Positions 1-9,440 of a stretch of DNA of 64,000 bases are shown piece by piece. The stretch is from Thermoplasmata archaeon. Its GTDB lineage: Archaea; Thermoplasmatota; Thermoplasmata; Thermoplasmatales; Thermoplasmataceae. The stretch is taken from positions 81,973 to 145,972 of the forward strand of contig JAJZXB010000003.1 in the NCBI GenBank assembly GCA_021846395.1, read 5' to 3'. Within the stretch, counting starts at the first letter, position 1, and each line of letters opens with the position of its first letter. The notes below the pieces were generated by a model. The model was not told where the DNA came from. It ran no database searches and saw only the letters and a list, made by a program, of their open reading frames with translations. The position numbers and the translations under genes are program-made.

Positions 1-2
1 GC

Positions 3-422
3 AAAATTAACTTCAATCTGAGCGGAAACGCACTGATACAGTTGACTGATAAATCATGTGAAGTATGTGATTTGCCTTTGATAAAAGTAATAAGAAGGGG
101 TCAATCACCTGAGAACAGATGTGTGGATCCAAACTGTTCATTCAATAAAAACTCATATGGAAAATGCCCAGGTGATGGGGGAGATCTTATTATTCGGCAG
201 TCAAGGTATGGAAAAAGGTTTCTTGGATGTGGAAATTATCCAAAATGCACGGTCACATATCCCCTCCCCCAGAAAGGCCTTTTACTGAAAACGGAGGGAG
301 TCTGCGAGCACTGTGGTGCACCATTGCAGGTTCTCATTAATGGCAAAAGAAAGTGGAAGTTCTGCCCGAATATGAAATGTGAATATAACAGGAAGGATAA
401 AGTTGCAAAAACTAAAGAGTGA
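3..422 (+). CDS. topA: DNA topoisomerase I, C-terminal zinc-finger part (5' end outside window)
   Basis: The reading frame is open from the window edge, so this is the end of a larger gene, not a gene starting at the TTG at 42. The visible 139 residues carry repeated four-cysteine units: CEVC followed by CVDPNC, then KCPGDGG with CGNYPKC, then CEHCG with CPNMKC. This is the usual tail of type IA topoisomerase I, where zinc fingers bind single-stranded DNA behind the catalytic domain; that domain is not visible here. The stop overlaps the start of the next gene, so the two are probably co-transcribed. A separate zinc-ribbon protein cannot be excluded from this fragment alone. Confidence 0.8.
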   Translation, partial: KINFNLSGNALIQLTDKSCEVCDLPLIKVIRRGQSPENRCVDPNCSFNKNSYGKCPGDGGDLIIRQSRYGKRFLGCGNYPKCTVTYPLPQKGLLLKTEGVCEHCGAPLQVLINGKRKWKFCPNMKCEYNRKDKVAKTKE

Positions 423-1266
423 ATTACTGGCTATTTTTCTGTTCGTTATTTCATCAATATTCTCCCTGTATCTGGCACTGAATCTGTATTCTGCTCCAGG
501 GATTAAAAGTGAAAGCAATTCCATCAATATATTCTTCGTTTTTTATTATATATTATTCCTTGTTGTATTCACGGTGATAATCCTTTTTTTCGTAAAAAAG
601 CATGCACGTTTGATTAAAAGTATATTTACAATAATGGTAATTTATATGGTCTTTATTGTGTCAAGCATAATATCTGGCATAGTGTCGGTGAATATATTCG
701 AATATTACTCAATAATAGCAATTGTTACAGGATTCATTTCATATATGGTGATATTCAAAAATGAGTGGTATATTACCGACACTGCCGGCATAATAATGAT
801 CAGCGGAGCTGCTGCAATTATTGGCATTCTATTAAAGCCATATATTGCAATAGTACTTTTGATTGTATTTGCGGTATATGATTATATTTCGGTTTATAAA
901 ACGAAACATATGGTAACTCTTGCAAAAGCAGCGGTTGATAATTCATTTCCATTGATGTTTGCATTGCCAAATAACAAGGGGATGAAAATGAAGGATCTTA
1001 CCTTTGACAATCGTGGGGAAAGTGATGTGCTGATGCTTGGATTTGGCGATATGGCAATACCAGAAATGTTAATAGTTTCATCCTCAATTTTTTATATAAA
1101 TCACATTTTACTGTTTGCTACCTTTACAATTGGCGGTGCTGTAATAGCCCTTTACCTTCTTTTCTTCACAAATAAGAACAAACCGGCTCCAGGATTGCCA
1201 TATATCAATACAGGAGTCATACTTGGGTTTCTTGCTGCTTTGTTGATAATACACTTAATAAAATAA
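403..1266 (+). CDS. Presenilin/signal-peptide-peptidase-like aspartyl protease (A22 family)
   Basis: Multi-pass membrane protein with about nine hydrophobic segments. The intramembrane aspartyl protease signature is present in order: a YD pair in a helix (VYDYI, about residue 160), GFGD about 55 residues later, and PGLPY near the C-terminus, corresponding to the YD, GxGD and PAL motifs of presenilin and SPP. By family knowledge it cleaves transmembrane helices inside the membrane. Start: the TTG at 403 has GGAAGG six bases upstream (391-396); a GTG at 379 in the same frame would add eight residues. It overlaps the topA end by 20 nt. The natural substrate cannot be told from sequence. Confidence 0.82.
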   Translation: MQKLKSELLAIFLFVISSIFSLYLALNLYSAPGIKSESNSINIFFVFYYILFLVVFTVIILFFVKKHARLIKSIFTIMVIYMVFIVSSIISGIVSVNIFEYYSIIAIVTGFISYMVIFKNEWYITDTAGIIMISGAAAIIGILLKPYIAIVLLIVFAVYDYISVYKTKHMVTLAKAAVDNSFPLMFALPNNKGMKMKDLTFDNRGESDVLMLGFGDMAIPEMLIVSSSIFYINHILLFATFTIGGAVIALYLLFFTNKNKPAPGLPYINTGVILGFLAALLIIHLIK

Positions 1267-1277
1267 AATTTATAAAA

Positions 1278-2780
1278 TTAGTGCAGAAATACTCTTTTAT
1301 CTGTAAAATAAAGAGGTATTCCATATTCATTTGCCCTCTTTATTACGTCTTCATCACGGATAGATCCGCCAGGTTCAATTATTGCTTTTATCCCATATTT
1401 ATTGCATTCTATTACGGAGTCATCAAATGGTAAAAAGGCATCAGATGCAAGTACAGAACCTCTGGCGTTTGTTCCGGCACGGTCTATTGCAATTTTCAAT
1501 GCTTCAATTCTGGACGTCTGTCCGGCCCCTATGCCCGTTGTGGTTCTATCCCGGGCCAGAACCATTGCATTGCTTTTTGTATGCGCAACAACCTTCCATG
1601 CAAACTGAAGGTCGTCCATGATTTTTTGATCATCTGGCAATTCTGTTTTTTTATCCACTGAACTCAATGACGGGTCGAGTTTGCTCTGCAACAACATCCC
1701 TCCGGATACAGAAGTTATTGAATAATCTTTGTCCTTTGCCAAACTTGACCTTAGAATTCTTAAATTTTTCTTCTTCTTTAAAAGCGAGAGAGCATCCGGA
1801 GCATAATCCGGTGCTATGAGTACTTCTATAAATTTGTGCTGCATTTCCCTTGCAGTTTCCATATCAAGCTCTCTGTTCACCGCAATAACAAATCCGTAGG
1901 CAGATTCGGGATCTGCATTATACGACTTGATAAAAGCATCCTTCAAGGTTTCTGCCGATGCCACCCCAGAAGGTGTTCTATGTTTAACTATAACAGAGGT
2001 AATATCGTCAAAATCCTGAACCGTTTCAAGGGCAGCGCTTGCGTCCAGTATATTGTTGTACGATAATTCCTTTCCATTCAATTGAATGCTATTTGGTATT
2101 CCAACATTGTTTGTTGTTTTGTACATATATCCTGCCTGTTCAGGGTTTTCTCCATAGCGTAATTTTATTTTATCGTATCCGTGCAAAAAGATATCATCAG
2201 GTTCCTCATTATTTAATTTCGTATACAGTTTATTGTATATCATAATATCGTACATAGCAGCCCTTGAAAATGCCCTCAGCCCGAGATATTCCCTTGATTT
2301 AGCTGATATTTCCTTGCTTGTTTCTATTTCATTTATTACATACTGGTAATCTTCTGGATCGGATAATGTTATTACATTTTTATAATTCTTGGCAGCGGCC
2401 CTTATAAGAGATACACCACCAATGTCGATATTTTCTATCATTTTTTCAAGGTTATTTGATTTTGCAGCCAGCTCAAAAGGATATAAATTTGAGATCAAAA
2501 TATCAAAATCAGGGTAATTGTATTTTTTTAACTGATCTTCACTTTCCGTATCTCTTTTTGATAACAATCCCGCAAAAATTGACGGGTGAAGAGTTTTAAC
2601 TCTACCATTTAAAAGGTCTCCAAAACCTGTTAAATCAGATGAGGGTTTTGCATCAACATGATTTTCCTTCAAATATCTCAGTGTTCCATCAGTTGCATAT
2701 ATCTCTGTAATGGATTTGCCCATAAATTTAAGAAAATCAAGCAGATCTGTTTTATCATAAACACTTATCAAGGCTCTCAT
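1278..2780 (-). CDS. purH: Bifunctional AICAR transformylase / IMP cyclohydrolase PurH
   Basis: Last two steps of purine synthesis: formylation of AICAR and ring closure to IMP. The 500-residue length fits the bifunctional form. The N-terminal ~150 residues form the MGS-like cyclohydrolase domain (starting with a LISVYDKT segment, with GRVKTLHPSIFAG following). The rest is the transformylase, with LRYGENPEQ and GKELSYNN. The family KHxNPCG motif reads KHRTPSG near residue 266: the catalytic Lys-His is kept and the Asn and Cys are substituted. Divergent from the SAM synthetase gene with a 133-nt shared AT-rich promoter region. Many archaea use PurP/PurO instead, so a bacterial-type PurH is notable but not rare in this order. 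Confidence 0.9.
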   Translation of the reverse strand: MRALISVYDKTDLLDFLKFMGKSITEIYATDGTLRYLKENHVDAKPSSDLTGFGDLLNGRVKTLHPSIFAGLLSKRDTESEDQLKKYNYPDFDILISNLYPFELAAKSNNLEKMIENIDIGGVSLIRAAAKNYKNVITLSDPEDYQYVINEIETSKEISAKSREYLGLRAFSRAAMYDIMIYNKLYTKLNNEEPDDIFLHGYDKIKLRYGENPEQAGYMYKTTNNVGIPNSIQLNGKELSYNNILDASAALETVQDFDDITSVIVKHRTPSGVASAETLKDAFIKSYNADPESAYGFVIAVNRELDMETAREMQHKFIEVLIAPDYAPDALSLLKKKKNLRILRSSLAKDKDYSITSVSGGMLLQSKLDPSLSSVDKKTELPDDQKIMDDLQFAWKVVAHTKSNAMVLARDRTTTGIGAGQTSRIEALKIAIDRAGTNARGSVLASDAFLPFDDSVIECNKYGIKAIIEPGGSIRDEDVIKRANEYGIPLYFTDKRVFLH

Positions 2781-2913
2781 ATTACTTTATTATAAGTTAT
2801 GATAAAAATTTATTGATTTTCTTTTTTATTACACACAGTAATATTTTTTAGTTTATAGTAATTTTATAACTATAAATACAAAACATTTAAGAACATTTAT
2901 TAATAAAACCTCT

Positions 2914-4128
2914 ATGGAATCACAGTTAAAAGTGGAGAGAAACATACAGGTTGAAGCTATAAAACAAAATGCAACAGCTGATAGGGAAGTTGAAATTGTC
3001 GAAAGAAAGGGCATTGGCCATCCGGATAGTGTATCTGATGGTATCGCTGAGGCCGTAAGCAGATCCCTTAGCAAATATTATATTAACCAATATGGCAGAA
3101 TACTGCATCACAATACTGATCAGGTTGAGGTTGTCGGAGGCCAGGCAGATCCAAAATTTGGAGGGGGAAATGTTCTTGAACCAACATATATACTTTTAAG
3201 TGGCAGAGCAACTGCATCTGTTGGAAATGACAGGATACCCGTTAAATCAATAGCTATTAAATCTGCAAAGGATTATTTGAGAGATCACTTTGGCGATCTT
3301 GACATAGATTCTGATGTAATGATAGATTCCAGAATAGGAAATGGATCCATAGATTTAAGAGGCCTGTATGACACAAGAAAATTCAAGGCAAATGATACAT
3401 CCTTTGGTGTTGGGTTTGCACCTTTTACTGACACTGAAAAAGTAGTCAAGCTCACTGAAAAATATATAAACGGTGAGTTAAAGAAAACACTTCCACAGAT
3501 AGGTTACGATATAAAGGTAATGGGATTTAGAAAAAATAAGACCATAAACCTCACAGTTGCAGCAGCATATGTGGACAAGCATGTTAAGGACCCTTCAGAA
3601 TATTATTCAATAAAGGAGGAACTGATTGAAAAAATTAAGGATAATGCCGTAAAATATACAGATAAGGACCTGCAGGTTTTTGTCAATACAGGGGATATTA
3701 CGGAAGATAAAGTCTATTATTTAACAGTTACAGGCTTATCAATGGAAAATGGAGATGATGGTTCGGTTGGTCGTGGAAATAGGGTGACTGGATTAATTAC
3801 ACCATATAGGCCAATGAGCATGGAAGCTGCCGCAGGGAAAAATCCAGTAACTCATGTTGGCAAGCTTTACAATGTACTGTCAAATGTGATTGCCAGTAAG
3901 GTTGTGGAAGAGGAAAAAGGCGACATAAAGGAGGTTCTGGTAAGAATAGTTTCACAGATTGGGAGACCTGTTGATGAACCTCATGTTGCCGGCATACAGG
4001 TTATATATGAAGATAATGTGGATCCCTCAAAACATAAAAATAATATCAGGGCAATTGCTGATGACAAACTTCAGCACATATCTGACCTGACAAATATGTT
4101 TGTTGAAGGGAAAGTGGATGTATTTTAG
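2914..4128 (+). CDS. mat: Archaeal-type S-adenosylmethionine synthetase
   Basis: Makes S-adenosylmethionine from ATP and methionine. The 404 residues match the archaeal MAT family, which is very distant from bacterial MetK. Diagnostic segments are [20 protein letters not shown] near residue 30, the [11 protein letters not shown] glycine-rich stretch, and [20 protein letters not shown] in the second half. ATG at 2914 lies behind AT-rich TATA-like stretches at about 2883-2904, so the message is probably leaderless or nearly so. It stands alone, divergent from purH and convergent with an acetyltransferase gene 8 nt away. Confidence 0.95.
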   Translation: MESQLKVERNIQVEAIKQNATADREVEIVERKGIGHPDSVSDGIAEAVSRSLSKYYINQYGRILHHNTDQVEVVGGQADPKFGGGNVLEPTYILLSGRATASVGNDRIPVKSIAIKSAKDYLRDHFGDLDIDSDVMIDSRIGNGSIDLRGLYDTRKFKANDTSFGVGFAPFTDTEKVVKLTEKYINGELKKTLPQIGYDIKVMGFRKNKTINLTVAAAYVDKHVKDPSEYYSIKEELIEKIKDNAVKYTDKDLQVFVNTGDITEDKVYYLTVTGLSMENGDDGSVGRGNRVTGLITPYRPMSMEAAAGKNPVTHVGKLYNVLSNVIASKVVEEEKGDIKEVLVRIVSQIGRPVDEPHVAGIQVIYEDNVDPSKHKNNIRAIADDKLQHISDLTNMFVEGKVDVF

Positions 4129-4135
4129 ATTACAT

Positions 4136-4594
4136 CTACAGTATTTTCCACATTAAATATGCATCAGACAAATCGGAATAATAATTTTTTAATGTTGATA
4201 TAATTGAAAAACCATTTTTCTTATAAAATTTTATTGCAGGAATATTATCAACCCTAACCTCGAGCCTGATTGTGGACAATCCTGCACCTATCATGACCTT
4301 TATTATATCAGCTAACATTCTATAGCCAATACCCTGATTTCTGTATTTATCATCAACAGCAAATAATAATATTCTGCCCTCGGTTCCGGAATATTTAGAG
4401 CCAATAATAAATCCCGTAATAGTATTCAGATTGTCATATACAATAAAAGCTTCAGGCCACGCATTGTAAAGGTCAACTATTAAGGATTTAGTATAATATT
4501 CAGATAAGGCATTTTTTATTATAAGCATAATTTTATCAGCGTCCTTTACTTCGAATTTTCTGGTAAAACCAAAAAAATTATCGTTTATAGCCAT
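4136..4594 (-). CDS. GNAT-family N-acetyltransferase (RimI-like)
   Basis: Short 152-residue protein with the acetyl-CoA binding signature of GNAT enzymes: RNQGIGYRMLADII near residue 85 (Q/RxxGxG/A loop and following helix), preceded by a strand (ILLFAVD) and followed by IRLEVRVDNIPAIKFYKKNGF, the usual IxLxV...A..fYkk.GF ending. RimI-type members acetylate protein N-termini or small molecules; the substrate cannot be read from sequence. It is separated from the downstream membrane gene and seems to be a single transcription unit on the minus strand. Confidence 0.85.
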   Translation of the reverse strand: MAINDNFFGFTRKFEVKDADKIMLIIKNALSEYYTKSLIVDLYNAWPEAFIVYDNLNTITGFIIGSKYSGTEGRILLFAVDDKYRNQGIGYRMLADIIKVMIGAGLSTIRLEVRVDNIPAIKFYKKNGFSIISTLKNYYSDLSDAYLMWKIL

Positions 4595-4636
4595 TCTTTG
4601 TGTAATATCATAAATTGATATTATAATTTTGTTATT

Positions 4637-5038
4637 TTATGCAATAAATCTTGGAATTATAAGCATTGCAAAAAGCAAATTAAATAACACTATTGTGGCC
4701 ATTATTACATACCGATAATTCTTATCGCTTAGAAATGATATCCAGCCAATAAATACAACAGTTATGGGTGTGAATATAAGAGTCCATAGGCCGAATGTTA
4801 TGAAATATAGCCCGTCAAGAGATTCTAGACCTGTAAAAAGTCCTGTTAATGGAACTGCTTTTGAATCTATTCCGTGGTTTAATGCATATCTATAGGATGA
4901 CATTTGTGAAAGGGTAAAACCATCTCCTCCATTTTGCACAAACATAAGTATGACTCCTAAAACTAAAAAAGAAACGCTTATCATCACGCCCCCCTTTAGA
5001 AAATAACTGATTATTATCTCATCATCGTGATTTTTCAT
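4637..5038 (-). CDS. DUF1634-type small membrane protein, partner of TauE
   Basis: 133 residues with three predicted membrane helices (about residues 14-34, 75-98 and 108-130). The first half, with FLKGGVMISVSFLVLGVIL and a following loop, looks like the DUF1634 family, which is often encoded beside TauE/SafE permeases in archaea and bacteria. Its start overlaps the end of the TauE gene by 17 nt on the same strand, so translation is probably coupled. No catalytic motif is visible. A helper role in the permease complex is an inference from gene order only. Confidence 0.65.
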   Translation of the reverse strand: MKNHDDEIIISYFLKGGVMISVSFLVLGVILMFVQNGGDGFTLSQMSSYRYALNHGIDSKAVPLTGLFTGLESLDGLYFITFGLWTLIFTPITVVFIGWISFLSDKNYRYVIMATIVLFNLLFAMLIIPRFIA

Positions 5039-6020
5039 TTTTGTTCACCTTCTGAAAAGTTTTTCTTTTTGTATTTATATATAGAAGACCTATCATTATT
5101 ATGGAGATAATTATTGAAATGTAAAACTGATCTGCAAGTGAAAATGTTATGATAAAATTAGCTAGATGAAAGCCTTTGAAAACCATGTCAAATCCCAAAA
5201 ACGAAAGTATTGCAAAGAATACCCATCTTATATTCTGGTTTGATATTCTTACCAAAACTTTGGCACCAAAGAATGCCCCTATTAAAACTCCTATTGCGGT
5301 AGCGGCTGCAATAAATAAATTTATATATCCTTCATACCAGTAAATTGAGCTTCCTGTTGCCGCTGTTATGCCTATCATAAAATTACTTGATGTGGTTGTA
5401 ACCTTCATGGGTAAATTCATTGCCCAATCCATTCCAAGCACCTTTAAAGCTCCTGAACCTATTCCTAGAAGGCCGGAAACAAAACCTGCAAAGAACATAA
5501 TTATTTCACCAAGCCACCATCTTATGCCCTTATATTTTACGGTTTGCTTCATTCTTTCATCATAATACTGGCCTGTTAACTGAAAAACCCTTGTAGTCCA
5601 GTCAGGTTTTGTTTCTGGCGGCACTTCGGAACCAATTTTTCTGATGGTGGGTATCAACGAAAACAACAAAACAATGCCGAATATTATATAAACAAGAAAT
5701 ATCAAATGATTTTTATCTATTGTTATCAGAGTCAACGATCCGGCAATTGCACCGGTTGTGGTTGCAATTTCAAGCCCAATTCCAATCCTGATATTAGCAA
5801 TTTTCTTTTTGGTATACGCACTAGCGGAACCAGCTGATGTGGCAATTGTTGAAATTAAACTGGCGCCGGCTGCAAAAATAAAGGGAATGCCATAAAATAA
5901 TGTGAGTATTGGAACAAGCACAGTTCCACCACCAAGACCGGTTAATGAGCCAATGAAACCAGCAAATATTGACCCTAATATTATCGTAAGGAATTTTATA
6001 ATTATCACGATTAAAGTCAT
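5022..6020 (-). CDS. TauE/SafE-family anion (sulfite/organosulfonate) exporter
   Basis: 332 residues, roughly eight or nine membrane helices in two repeated halves. Each half begins with the family glycine-rich signature: GFIGSLTGLGGGTVLVPIL near residue 20 and GFVSGLLGIGSGALKVLGM near residue 180. A charged cytosolic loop (about 125-170) separates them. Family members export sulfite, sulfoacetate or related anions. In a cell with sulfur oxygenase reductase (53781-54704), sulfite removal would make sense, but that link is inference. It is first in a two-gene unit with the DUF1634 protein. Confidence 0.82.
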   Translation of the reverse strand: MTLIVIIIKFLTIILGSIFAGFIGSLTGLGGGTVLVPILTLFYGIPFIFAAGASLISTIATSAGSASAYTKKKIANIRIGIGLEIATTTGAIAGSLTLITIDKNHLIFLVYIIFGIVLLFSLIPTIRKIGSEVPPETKPDWTTRVFQLTGQYYDERMKQTVKYKGIRWWLGEIIMFFAGFVSGLLGIGSGALKVLGMDWAMNLPMKVTTTSSNFMIGITAATGSSIYWYEGYINLFIAAATAIGVLIGAFFGAKVLVRISNQNIRWVFFAILSFLGFDMVFKGFHLANFIITFSLADQFYISIIISIIMIGLLYINTKRKTFQKVNKNEKSR

Positions 6021-6124
6021 TTACTGAATATTGCTACAATCTATATATTATTTATTAAAACTATAGCGATATTCAAAAATTTTATTTATCAATATTATTA
6101 TATTATAAGAGTATCTGGATTTAA

Positions 6125-6844
6125 ATGGTTGATGTAAAAAATGCAGTTTGCTTAATATCTGGTGGCCTCGATTCCCCCACTGTAATGGCATATGCTGTAA
6201 AAAAGGGATATAACGTATTCCCTCTGAGCATAGATTATGGCCAGAGGCACATAAGGGAGATAGAATCATCAAAAAAGATTTGCGGATATTATCATCTTGA
6301 TTTAAAAATCATTAAATTTGACTTAACGCAGATAGGGGGATCATCATTAACATCAAATATACCTGTTCCGGAAAGAGATGTTGGCGAAATAAAATCGGAA
6401 ATACCGAAAACATATGTCCCTGCCAGGAATACCATTTTTATCGGCATAGCAGCGGCATATGCCGAAACAGTAAACGCATCCACAATATTCATAGGTGCCA
6501 ATGCGATAGATTATTCTGGATATCCTGATTGCAGGCCTGATTTTTTCAACTCAATGGAAAAATCAATTAATCTTGGCACGGAACAGGGCATTAAAAATGA
6601 ATTTCGCATAACAGTTCCCCTTCAATATTTAACAAAGGCAGATATTGTAAAACTTGGGAGGAAACTTGAAGTTCCATATGAACTGACATGGTCATGCTAC
6701 AATGGAGAGAAAAAAGCGTGTGGAAAATGTGATTCATGTCTTTTAAGGTTGAAGGGTTTTATGGAGGCAGGAGATTTCGATCCAATTGAATATAAAGTTT
6801 ACCCTGATTTTTATAAAAAATATTTAGATAAAAACAAAGTTTAA
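6125..6844 (+). CDS. queC: 7-cyano-7-deazaguanine synthase QueC
   Basis: Converts 7-carboxy-7-deazaguanine to preQ0 with ATP and ammonia, on the way to archaeosine in tRNA. The 239 residues show the PP-loop SGGLDSPT near residue 13, SIDYGQRH, the VPARNTIFIGIAAAYAE segment, DCRPDFF, and the zinc site made by the Cys cluster SCYNGEKKACGKCDSC near residue 195. The ATG at 6125 follows an AT-rich TATA-like stretch at about 6096-6110. A RaSEA-like radical SAM gene at 61679-62737 would act near the end of the same pathway. The other archaeosine genes are not in the window. Confidence 0.96.
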   Translation: MVDVKNAVCLISGGLDSPTVMAYAVKKGYNVFPLSIDYGQRHIREIESSKKICGYYHLDLKIIKFDLTQIGGSSLTSNIPVPERDVGEIKSEIPKTYVPARNTIFIGIAAAYAETVNASTIFIGANAIDYSGYPDCRPDFFNSMEKSINLGTEQGIKNEFRITVPLQYLTKADIVKLGRKLEVPYELTWSCYNGEKKACGKCDSCLLRLKGFMEAGDFDPIEYKVYPDFYKKYLDKNKV

Positions 6845-6910
6845 ATACAATTATTAATTATGCTGAAATTTTGTCCAAAAAATATATATATTATGGTAAA
6901 ATTGCTTTAA

Positions 6911-8386
6911 ATGGAGATTCATGATAAGCTTTTAGAGAGTCTTGATTCCAAAAACACCACCGTCTTTTACTGGTCTGTGACGATCCTTGCCACACTTGGT
7001 GGATTCCTTTTTGGATATGATACAACCAATATAGGCAGTGCTTTGCCTGCGCTGAAATCCGTATACCCTGCAATAGGGGGATTAATAGAAGGGTATCTCG
7101 TTGCGGGAGCATCACTTGGTGCAGCTGCCGGTGCCTTGATAGCCGCATTTCTGACAGATAAATTTGGAAGAAAATACCTTTTAATAGCGGATGCAATAAT
7201 ATATGCCGCTGGTGCTATTCTATCAGGTTTAACAATCGATCTTGCAATGCTTTTATTCTCCAGAACATTGATTGGAATAGCTGTGGGGGCGGATTCAGCA
7301 ATTGCCACTTCGTATATAGCTGAATATGCACCAAAGGAAAAAAGAGGGAAACTCGCAATCATGCAGCAGTGGGTGCTTACAGTGGGTATATTAATTGCAT
7401 ATATTATGGGCATGCTTACATTCGCACTTGCTCCTGGATTTGCATTCACCATTGATTGGAGAATTTTACTGGGAGTTGCTGCAATACCTGCACTTATAGG
7501 CCTGGCTTTCAGGATATACATGCCAGAATCGCCAAGATGGCTAATTTTGCATGAGAGGTTTGATAAGGCAATACTGGCAATAAAGAGATTTGGGGTAGAT
7601 ACTACAACAGAAGAAATCAAAAAAACTTACGAATTTTTAAAATCACAAGAATCAAACAGAACAATGACAAGCGGTATAAAAAGGGCATTTTTAATTGTTG
7701 GATTATTTATGATGTTTCAGCAGATAACGGGAATAAATGTTCCATTCTATTATGGCCCAACAATAATAGGTAGCCTCCATCTGGTATCCTCATCAGGCTC
7801 AACTGTTGGTGGCATAATTTTCGGTGTTGAAGCCTCATCCATTCTTGCGGTCATCAATGTTGCTGCAACATTTATAGGATTCAAGTTAATTGATTCATTT
7901 GGAAGAAGGTCTCTTGCTCTTTTAGGTTACGCTGGTATGGCACTTTTTGATTTTCTTGGCGCAATATTATATCTGATGCACATATCCATTGGCCTCTTAA
8001 TTGGCTTCGCAGGGTTTATAGTGTTCTTTGCATTTGGCGTTGGAGGCACCGGCTGGATAATCCAGGGAGAATATTTCCCAACAAATTTCAGAGGTAGATA
8101 TGCTTCACTGATAGCTTTTGTGGACTGGATATCTAACTTTGCAATAATTGAAATATTCCCAGTAATGCATCATTCATCACTTGGCCTTGGATATACAATG
8201 GCAACATTTGGTGTATTATCATTGATAGCGGTTGCAATATTCTTTCTCATTATGCCCGAAACAAGGGGCAAATCTGTGGAGGAAATCACATCAATGTTTG
8301 AAAACAATACTCTGATGCAGTTAAGAAATAATTCAAAACCTTTTCCCAAAAACGTTTCCGAGGAGGCAAAAAAGGTAGAAGACTAA
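6911..8386 (+). CDS. MFS transporter, sugar-porter subfamily
   Basis: 491 residues with twelve predicted membrane helices and a central loop. Sugar-porter signatures are all visible: GGFLFGYD in helix 1, DKFGRKY after helix 2, PESPRW before the central loop, QQITGIN in helix 7, and PETRGKS after helix 12. Such proteins take up sugars or related polyols by proton symport, or other organic acids in acidophiles; the substrate is not predictable. The gene seems to be a single unit with its own TATA-like sequence just upstream (about 6885-6895) and a short leader or none. Confidence 0.88.
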   Translation: MEIHDKLLESLDSKNTTVFYWSVTILATLGGFLFGYDTTNIGSALPALKSVYPAIGGLIEGYLVAGASLGAAAGALIAAFLTDKFGRKYLLIADAIIYAAGAILSGLTIDLAMLLFSRTLIGIAVGADSAIATSYIAEYAPKEKRGKLAIMQQWVLTVGILIAYIMGMLTFALAPGFAFTIDWRILLGVAAIPALIGLAFRIYMPESPRWLILHERFDKAILAIKRFGVDTTTEEIKKTYEFLKSQESNRTMTSGIKRAFLIVGLFMMFQQITGINVPFYYGPTIIGSLHLVSSSGSTVGGIIFGVEASSILAVINVAATFIGFKLIDSFGRRSLALLGYAGMALFDFLGAILYLMHISIGLLIGFAGFIVFFAFGVGGTGWIIQGEYFPTNFRGRYASLIAFVDWISNFAIIEIFPVMHHSSLGLGYTMATFGVLSLIAVAIFFLIMPETRGKSVEEITSMFENNTLMQLRNNSKPFPKNVSEEAKKVED

Positions 8387-8471
8387 ATTTATAAAAGCCT
8401 CCTTAAAATTTATTGCTTTTTTTTAAGGTGTACATCAAAAATATTTAATAATATATATTCAATTTATATGT

Positions 8472-9440
8472 ATGTTTCCAGTGGAAAGATTAAGAAGGTA
8501 TAGAGAAAATGAAAATATAAGAGATATATTTAAAGAAACACACATATCCAACGACAAACTTATAATGCCTGTTTTTGTGGATGAAAATGAAAAAAATAAA
8601 AAGGAAATATCCTCGATGCCCGGAATTTATAGATATTCATTGAGTGAATATGAGGATTACATAAAAGATCTAAATGATATTGGAGTTAAAAACATAATAC
8701 TTTTTGGAATTCCGTCAAACAAGGATGATGTTGGTTCATCGTCATATGATAAAAATGGCATCATTCAAAGGGCTATAAAAATTGCCAGGGATAACACAAA
8801 ACTCAATGTTATTGCTGATTTGTGTTTATGTGAATATACTGCAACTGGACACTGTGGCATAACGGAAAACGGTTATGTAAACAACGATAAAACACTGGAG
8901 ATATACAGAAAAGAGGCTTTGAGTTATGCAGAAGCGGGGGTTGATATAATTGCGCCAAGTGGAATGATGGATGGACAGGTTAAAGCCATCAGGGGCATTC
9001 TTGACGAAAATGATTATATAAATACCATAATAATGGCATATTCTTCAAAGTTTGCTTCAAATTTGTACAGTCCATTCAGGGATGCTGCGGAGTCCACCCC
9101 TCAATTCGGCGATAGAAAGTCATATCAGATGGATTATAGAAATGGCAGAGAAGCTTTAAGAGAAATTGACATGGATATAAAGGAGGGTGCAGATATAGTA
9201 ATGGTAAAACCTGCATTGTTTTATCTTGATATAATCAGCAAGGCAAGAGGATTATACAATATGCCCATAGCAACATACAGTGTCAGTGGCGAATATTCAA
9301 TGATAAAAAACTCAGTAAACTCTGGACTTCTAAACAGGGATGTAATAGAAGAATCCCTGATAGCAATGTTCAGATCTGGCTCTGACCTAGTAATATCTTA
9401 TTTTGCGGAGGATTATATAAGATCCCATGGTAAATACTGA
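8472..9440 (+). CDS. hemB: Delta-aminolevulinic acid dehydratase (porphobilinogen synthase)
   Basis: Condenses two 5-aminolevulinate molecules to porphobilinogen in heme synthesis. The 322 residues carry the active-site lysines in AYSSKFASNLYSPFRDA and in IVMVKPALFYLDI. The metal loop DLCLCEYTATGHCG contains three cysteines, so this is the zinc-dependent type. No other heme gene is adjacent. The 3' end overlaps the convergent glycosyltransferase-like gene by 71 nt, an unusually long tail-to-tail overlap. Both reading frames look complete there, so an antisense effect between the transcripts is possible but unproven. Confidence 0.95.
   Translation: MFPVERLRRYRENENIRDIFKETHISNDKLIMPVFVDENEKNKKEISSMPGIYRYSLSEYEDYIKDLNDIGVKNIILFGIPSNKDDVGSSSYDKNGIIQRAIKIARDNTKLNVIADLCLCEYTATGHCGITENGYVNNDKTLEIYRKEALSYAEAGVDIIAPSGMMDGQVKAIRGILDENDYINTIIMAYSSKFASNLYSPFRDAAESTPQFGDRKSYQMDYRNGREALREIDMDIKEGADIVMVKPALFYLDIISKARGLYNMPIATYSVSGEYSMIKNSVNSGLLNRDVIEESLIAMFRSGSDLVISYFAEDYIRSHGKY

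Noticed and set aside
6967..7620. Long 217-codon open frame on the minus strand
   Set aside because: Antisense to the sugar-porter MFS gene; composition is that of a shadow frame and the plus-strand protein carries all family motifs.
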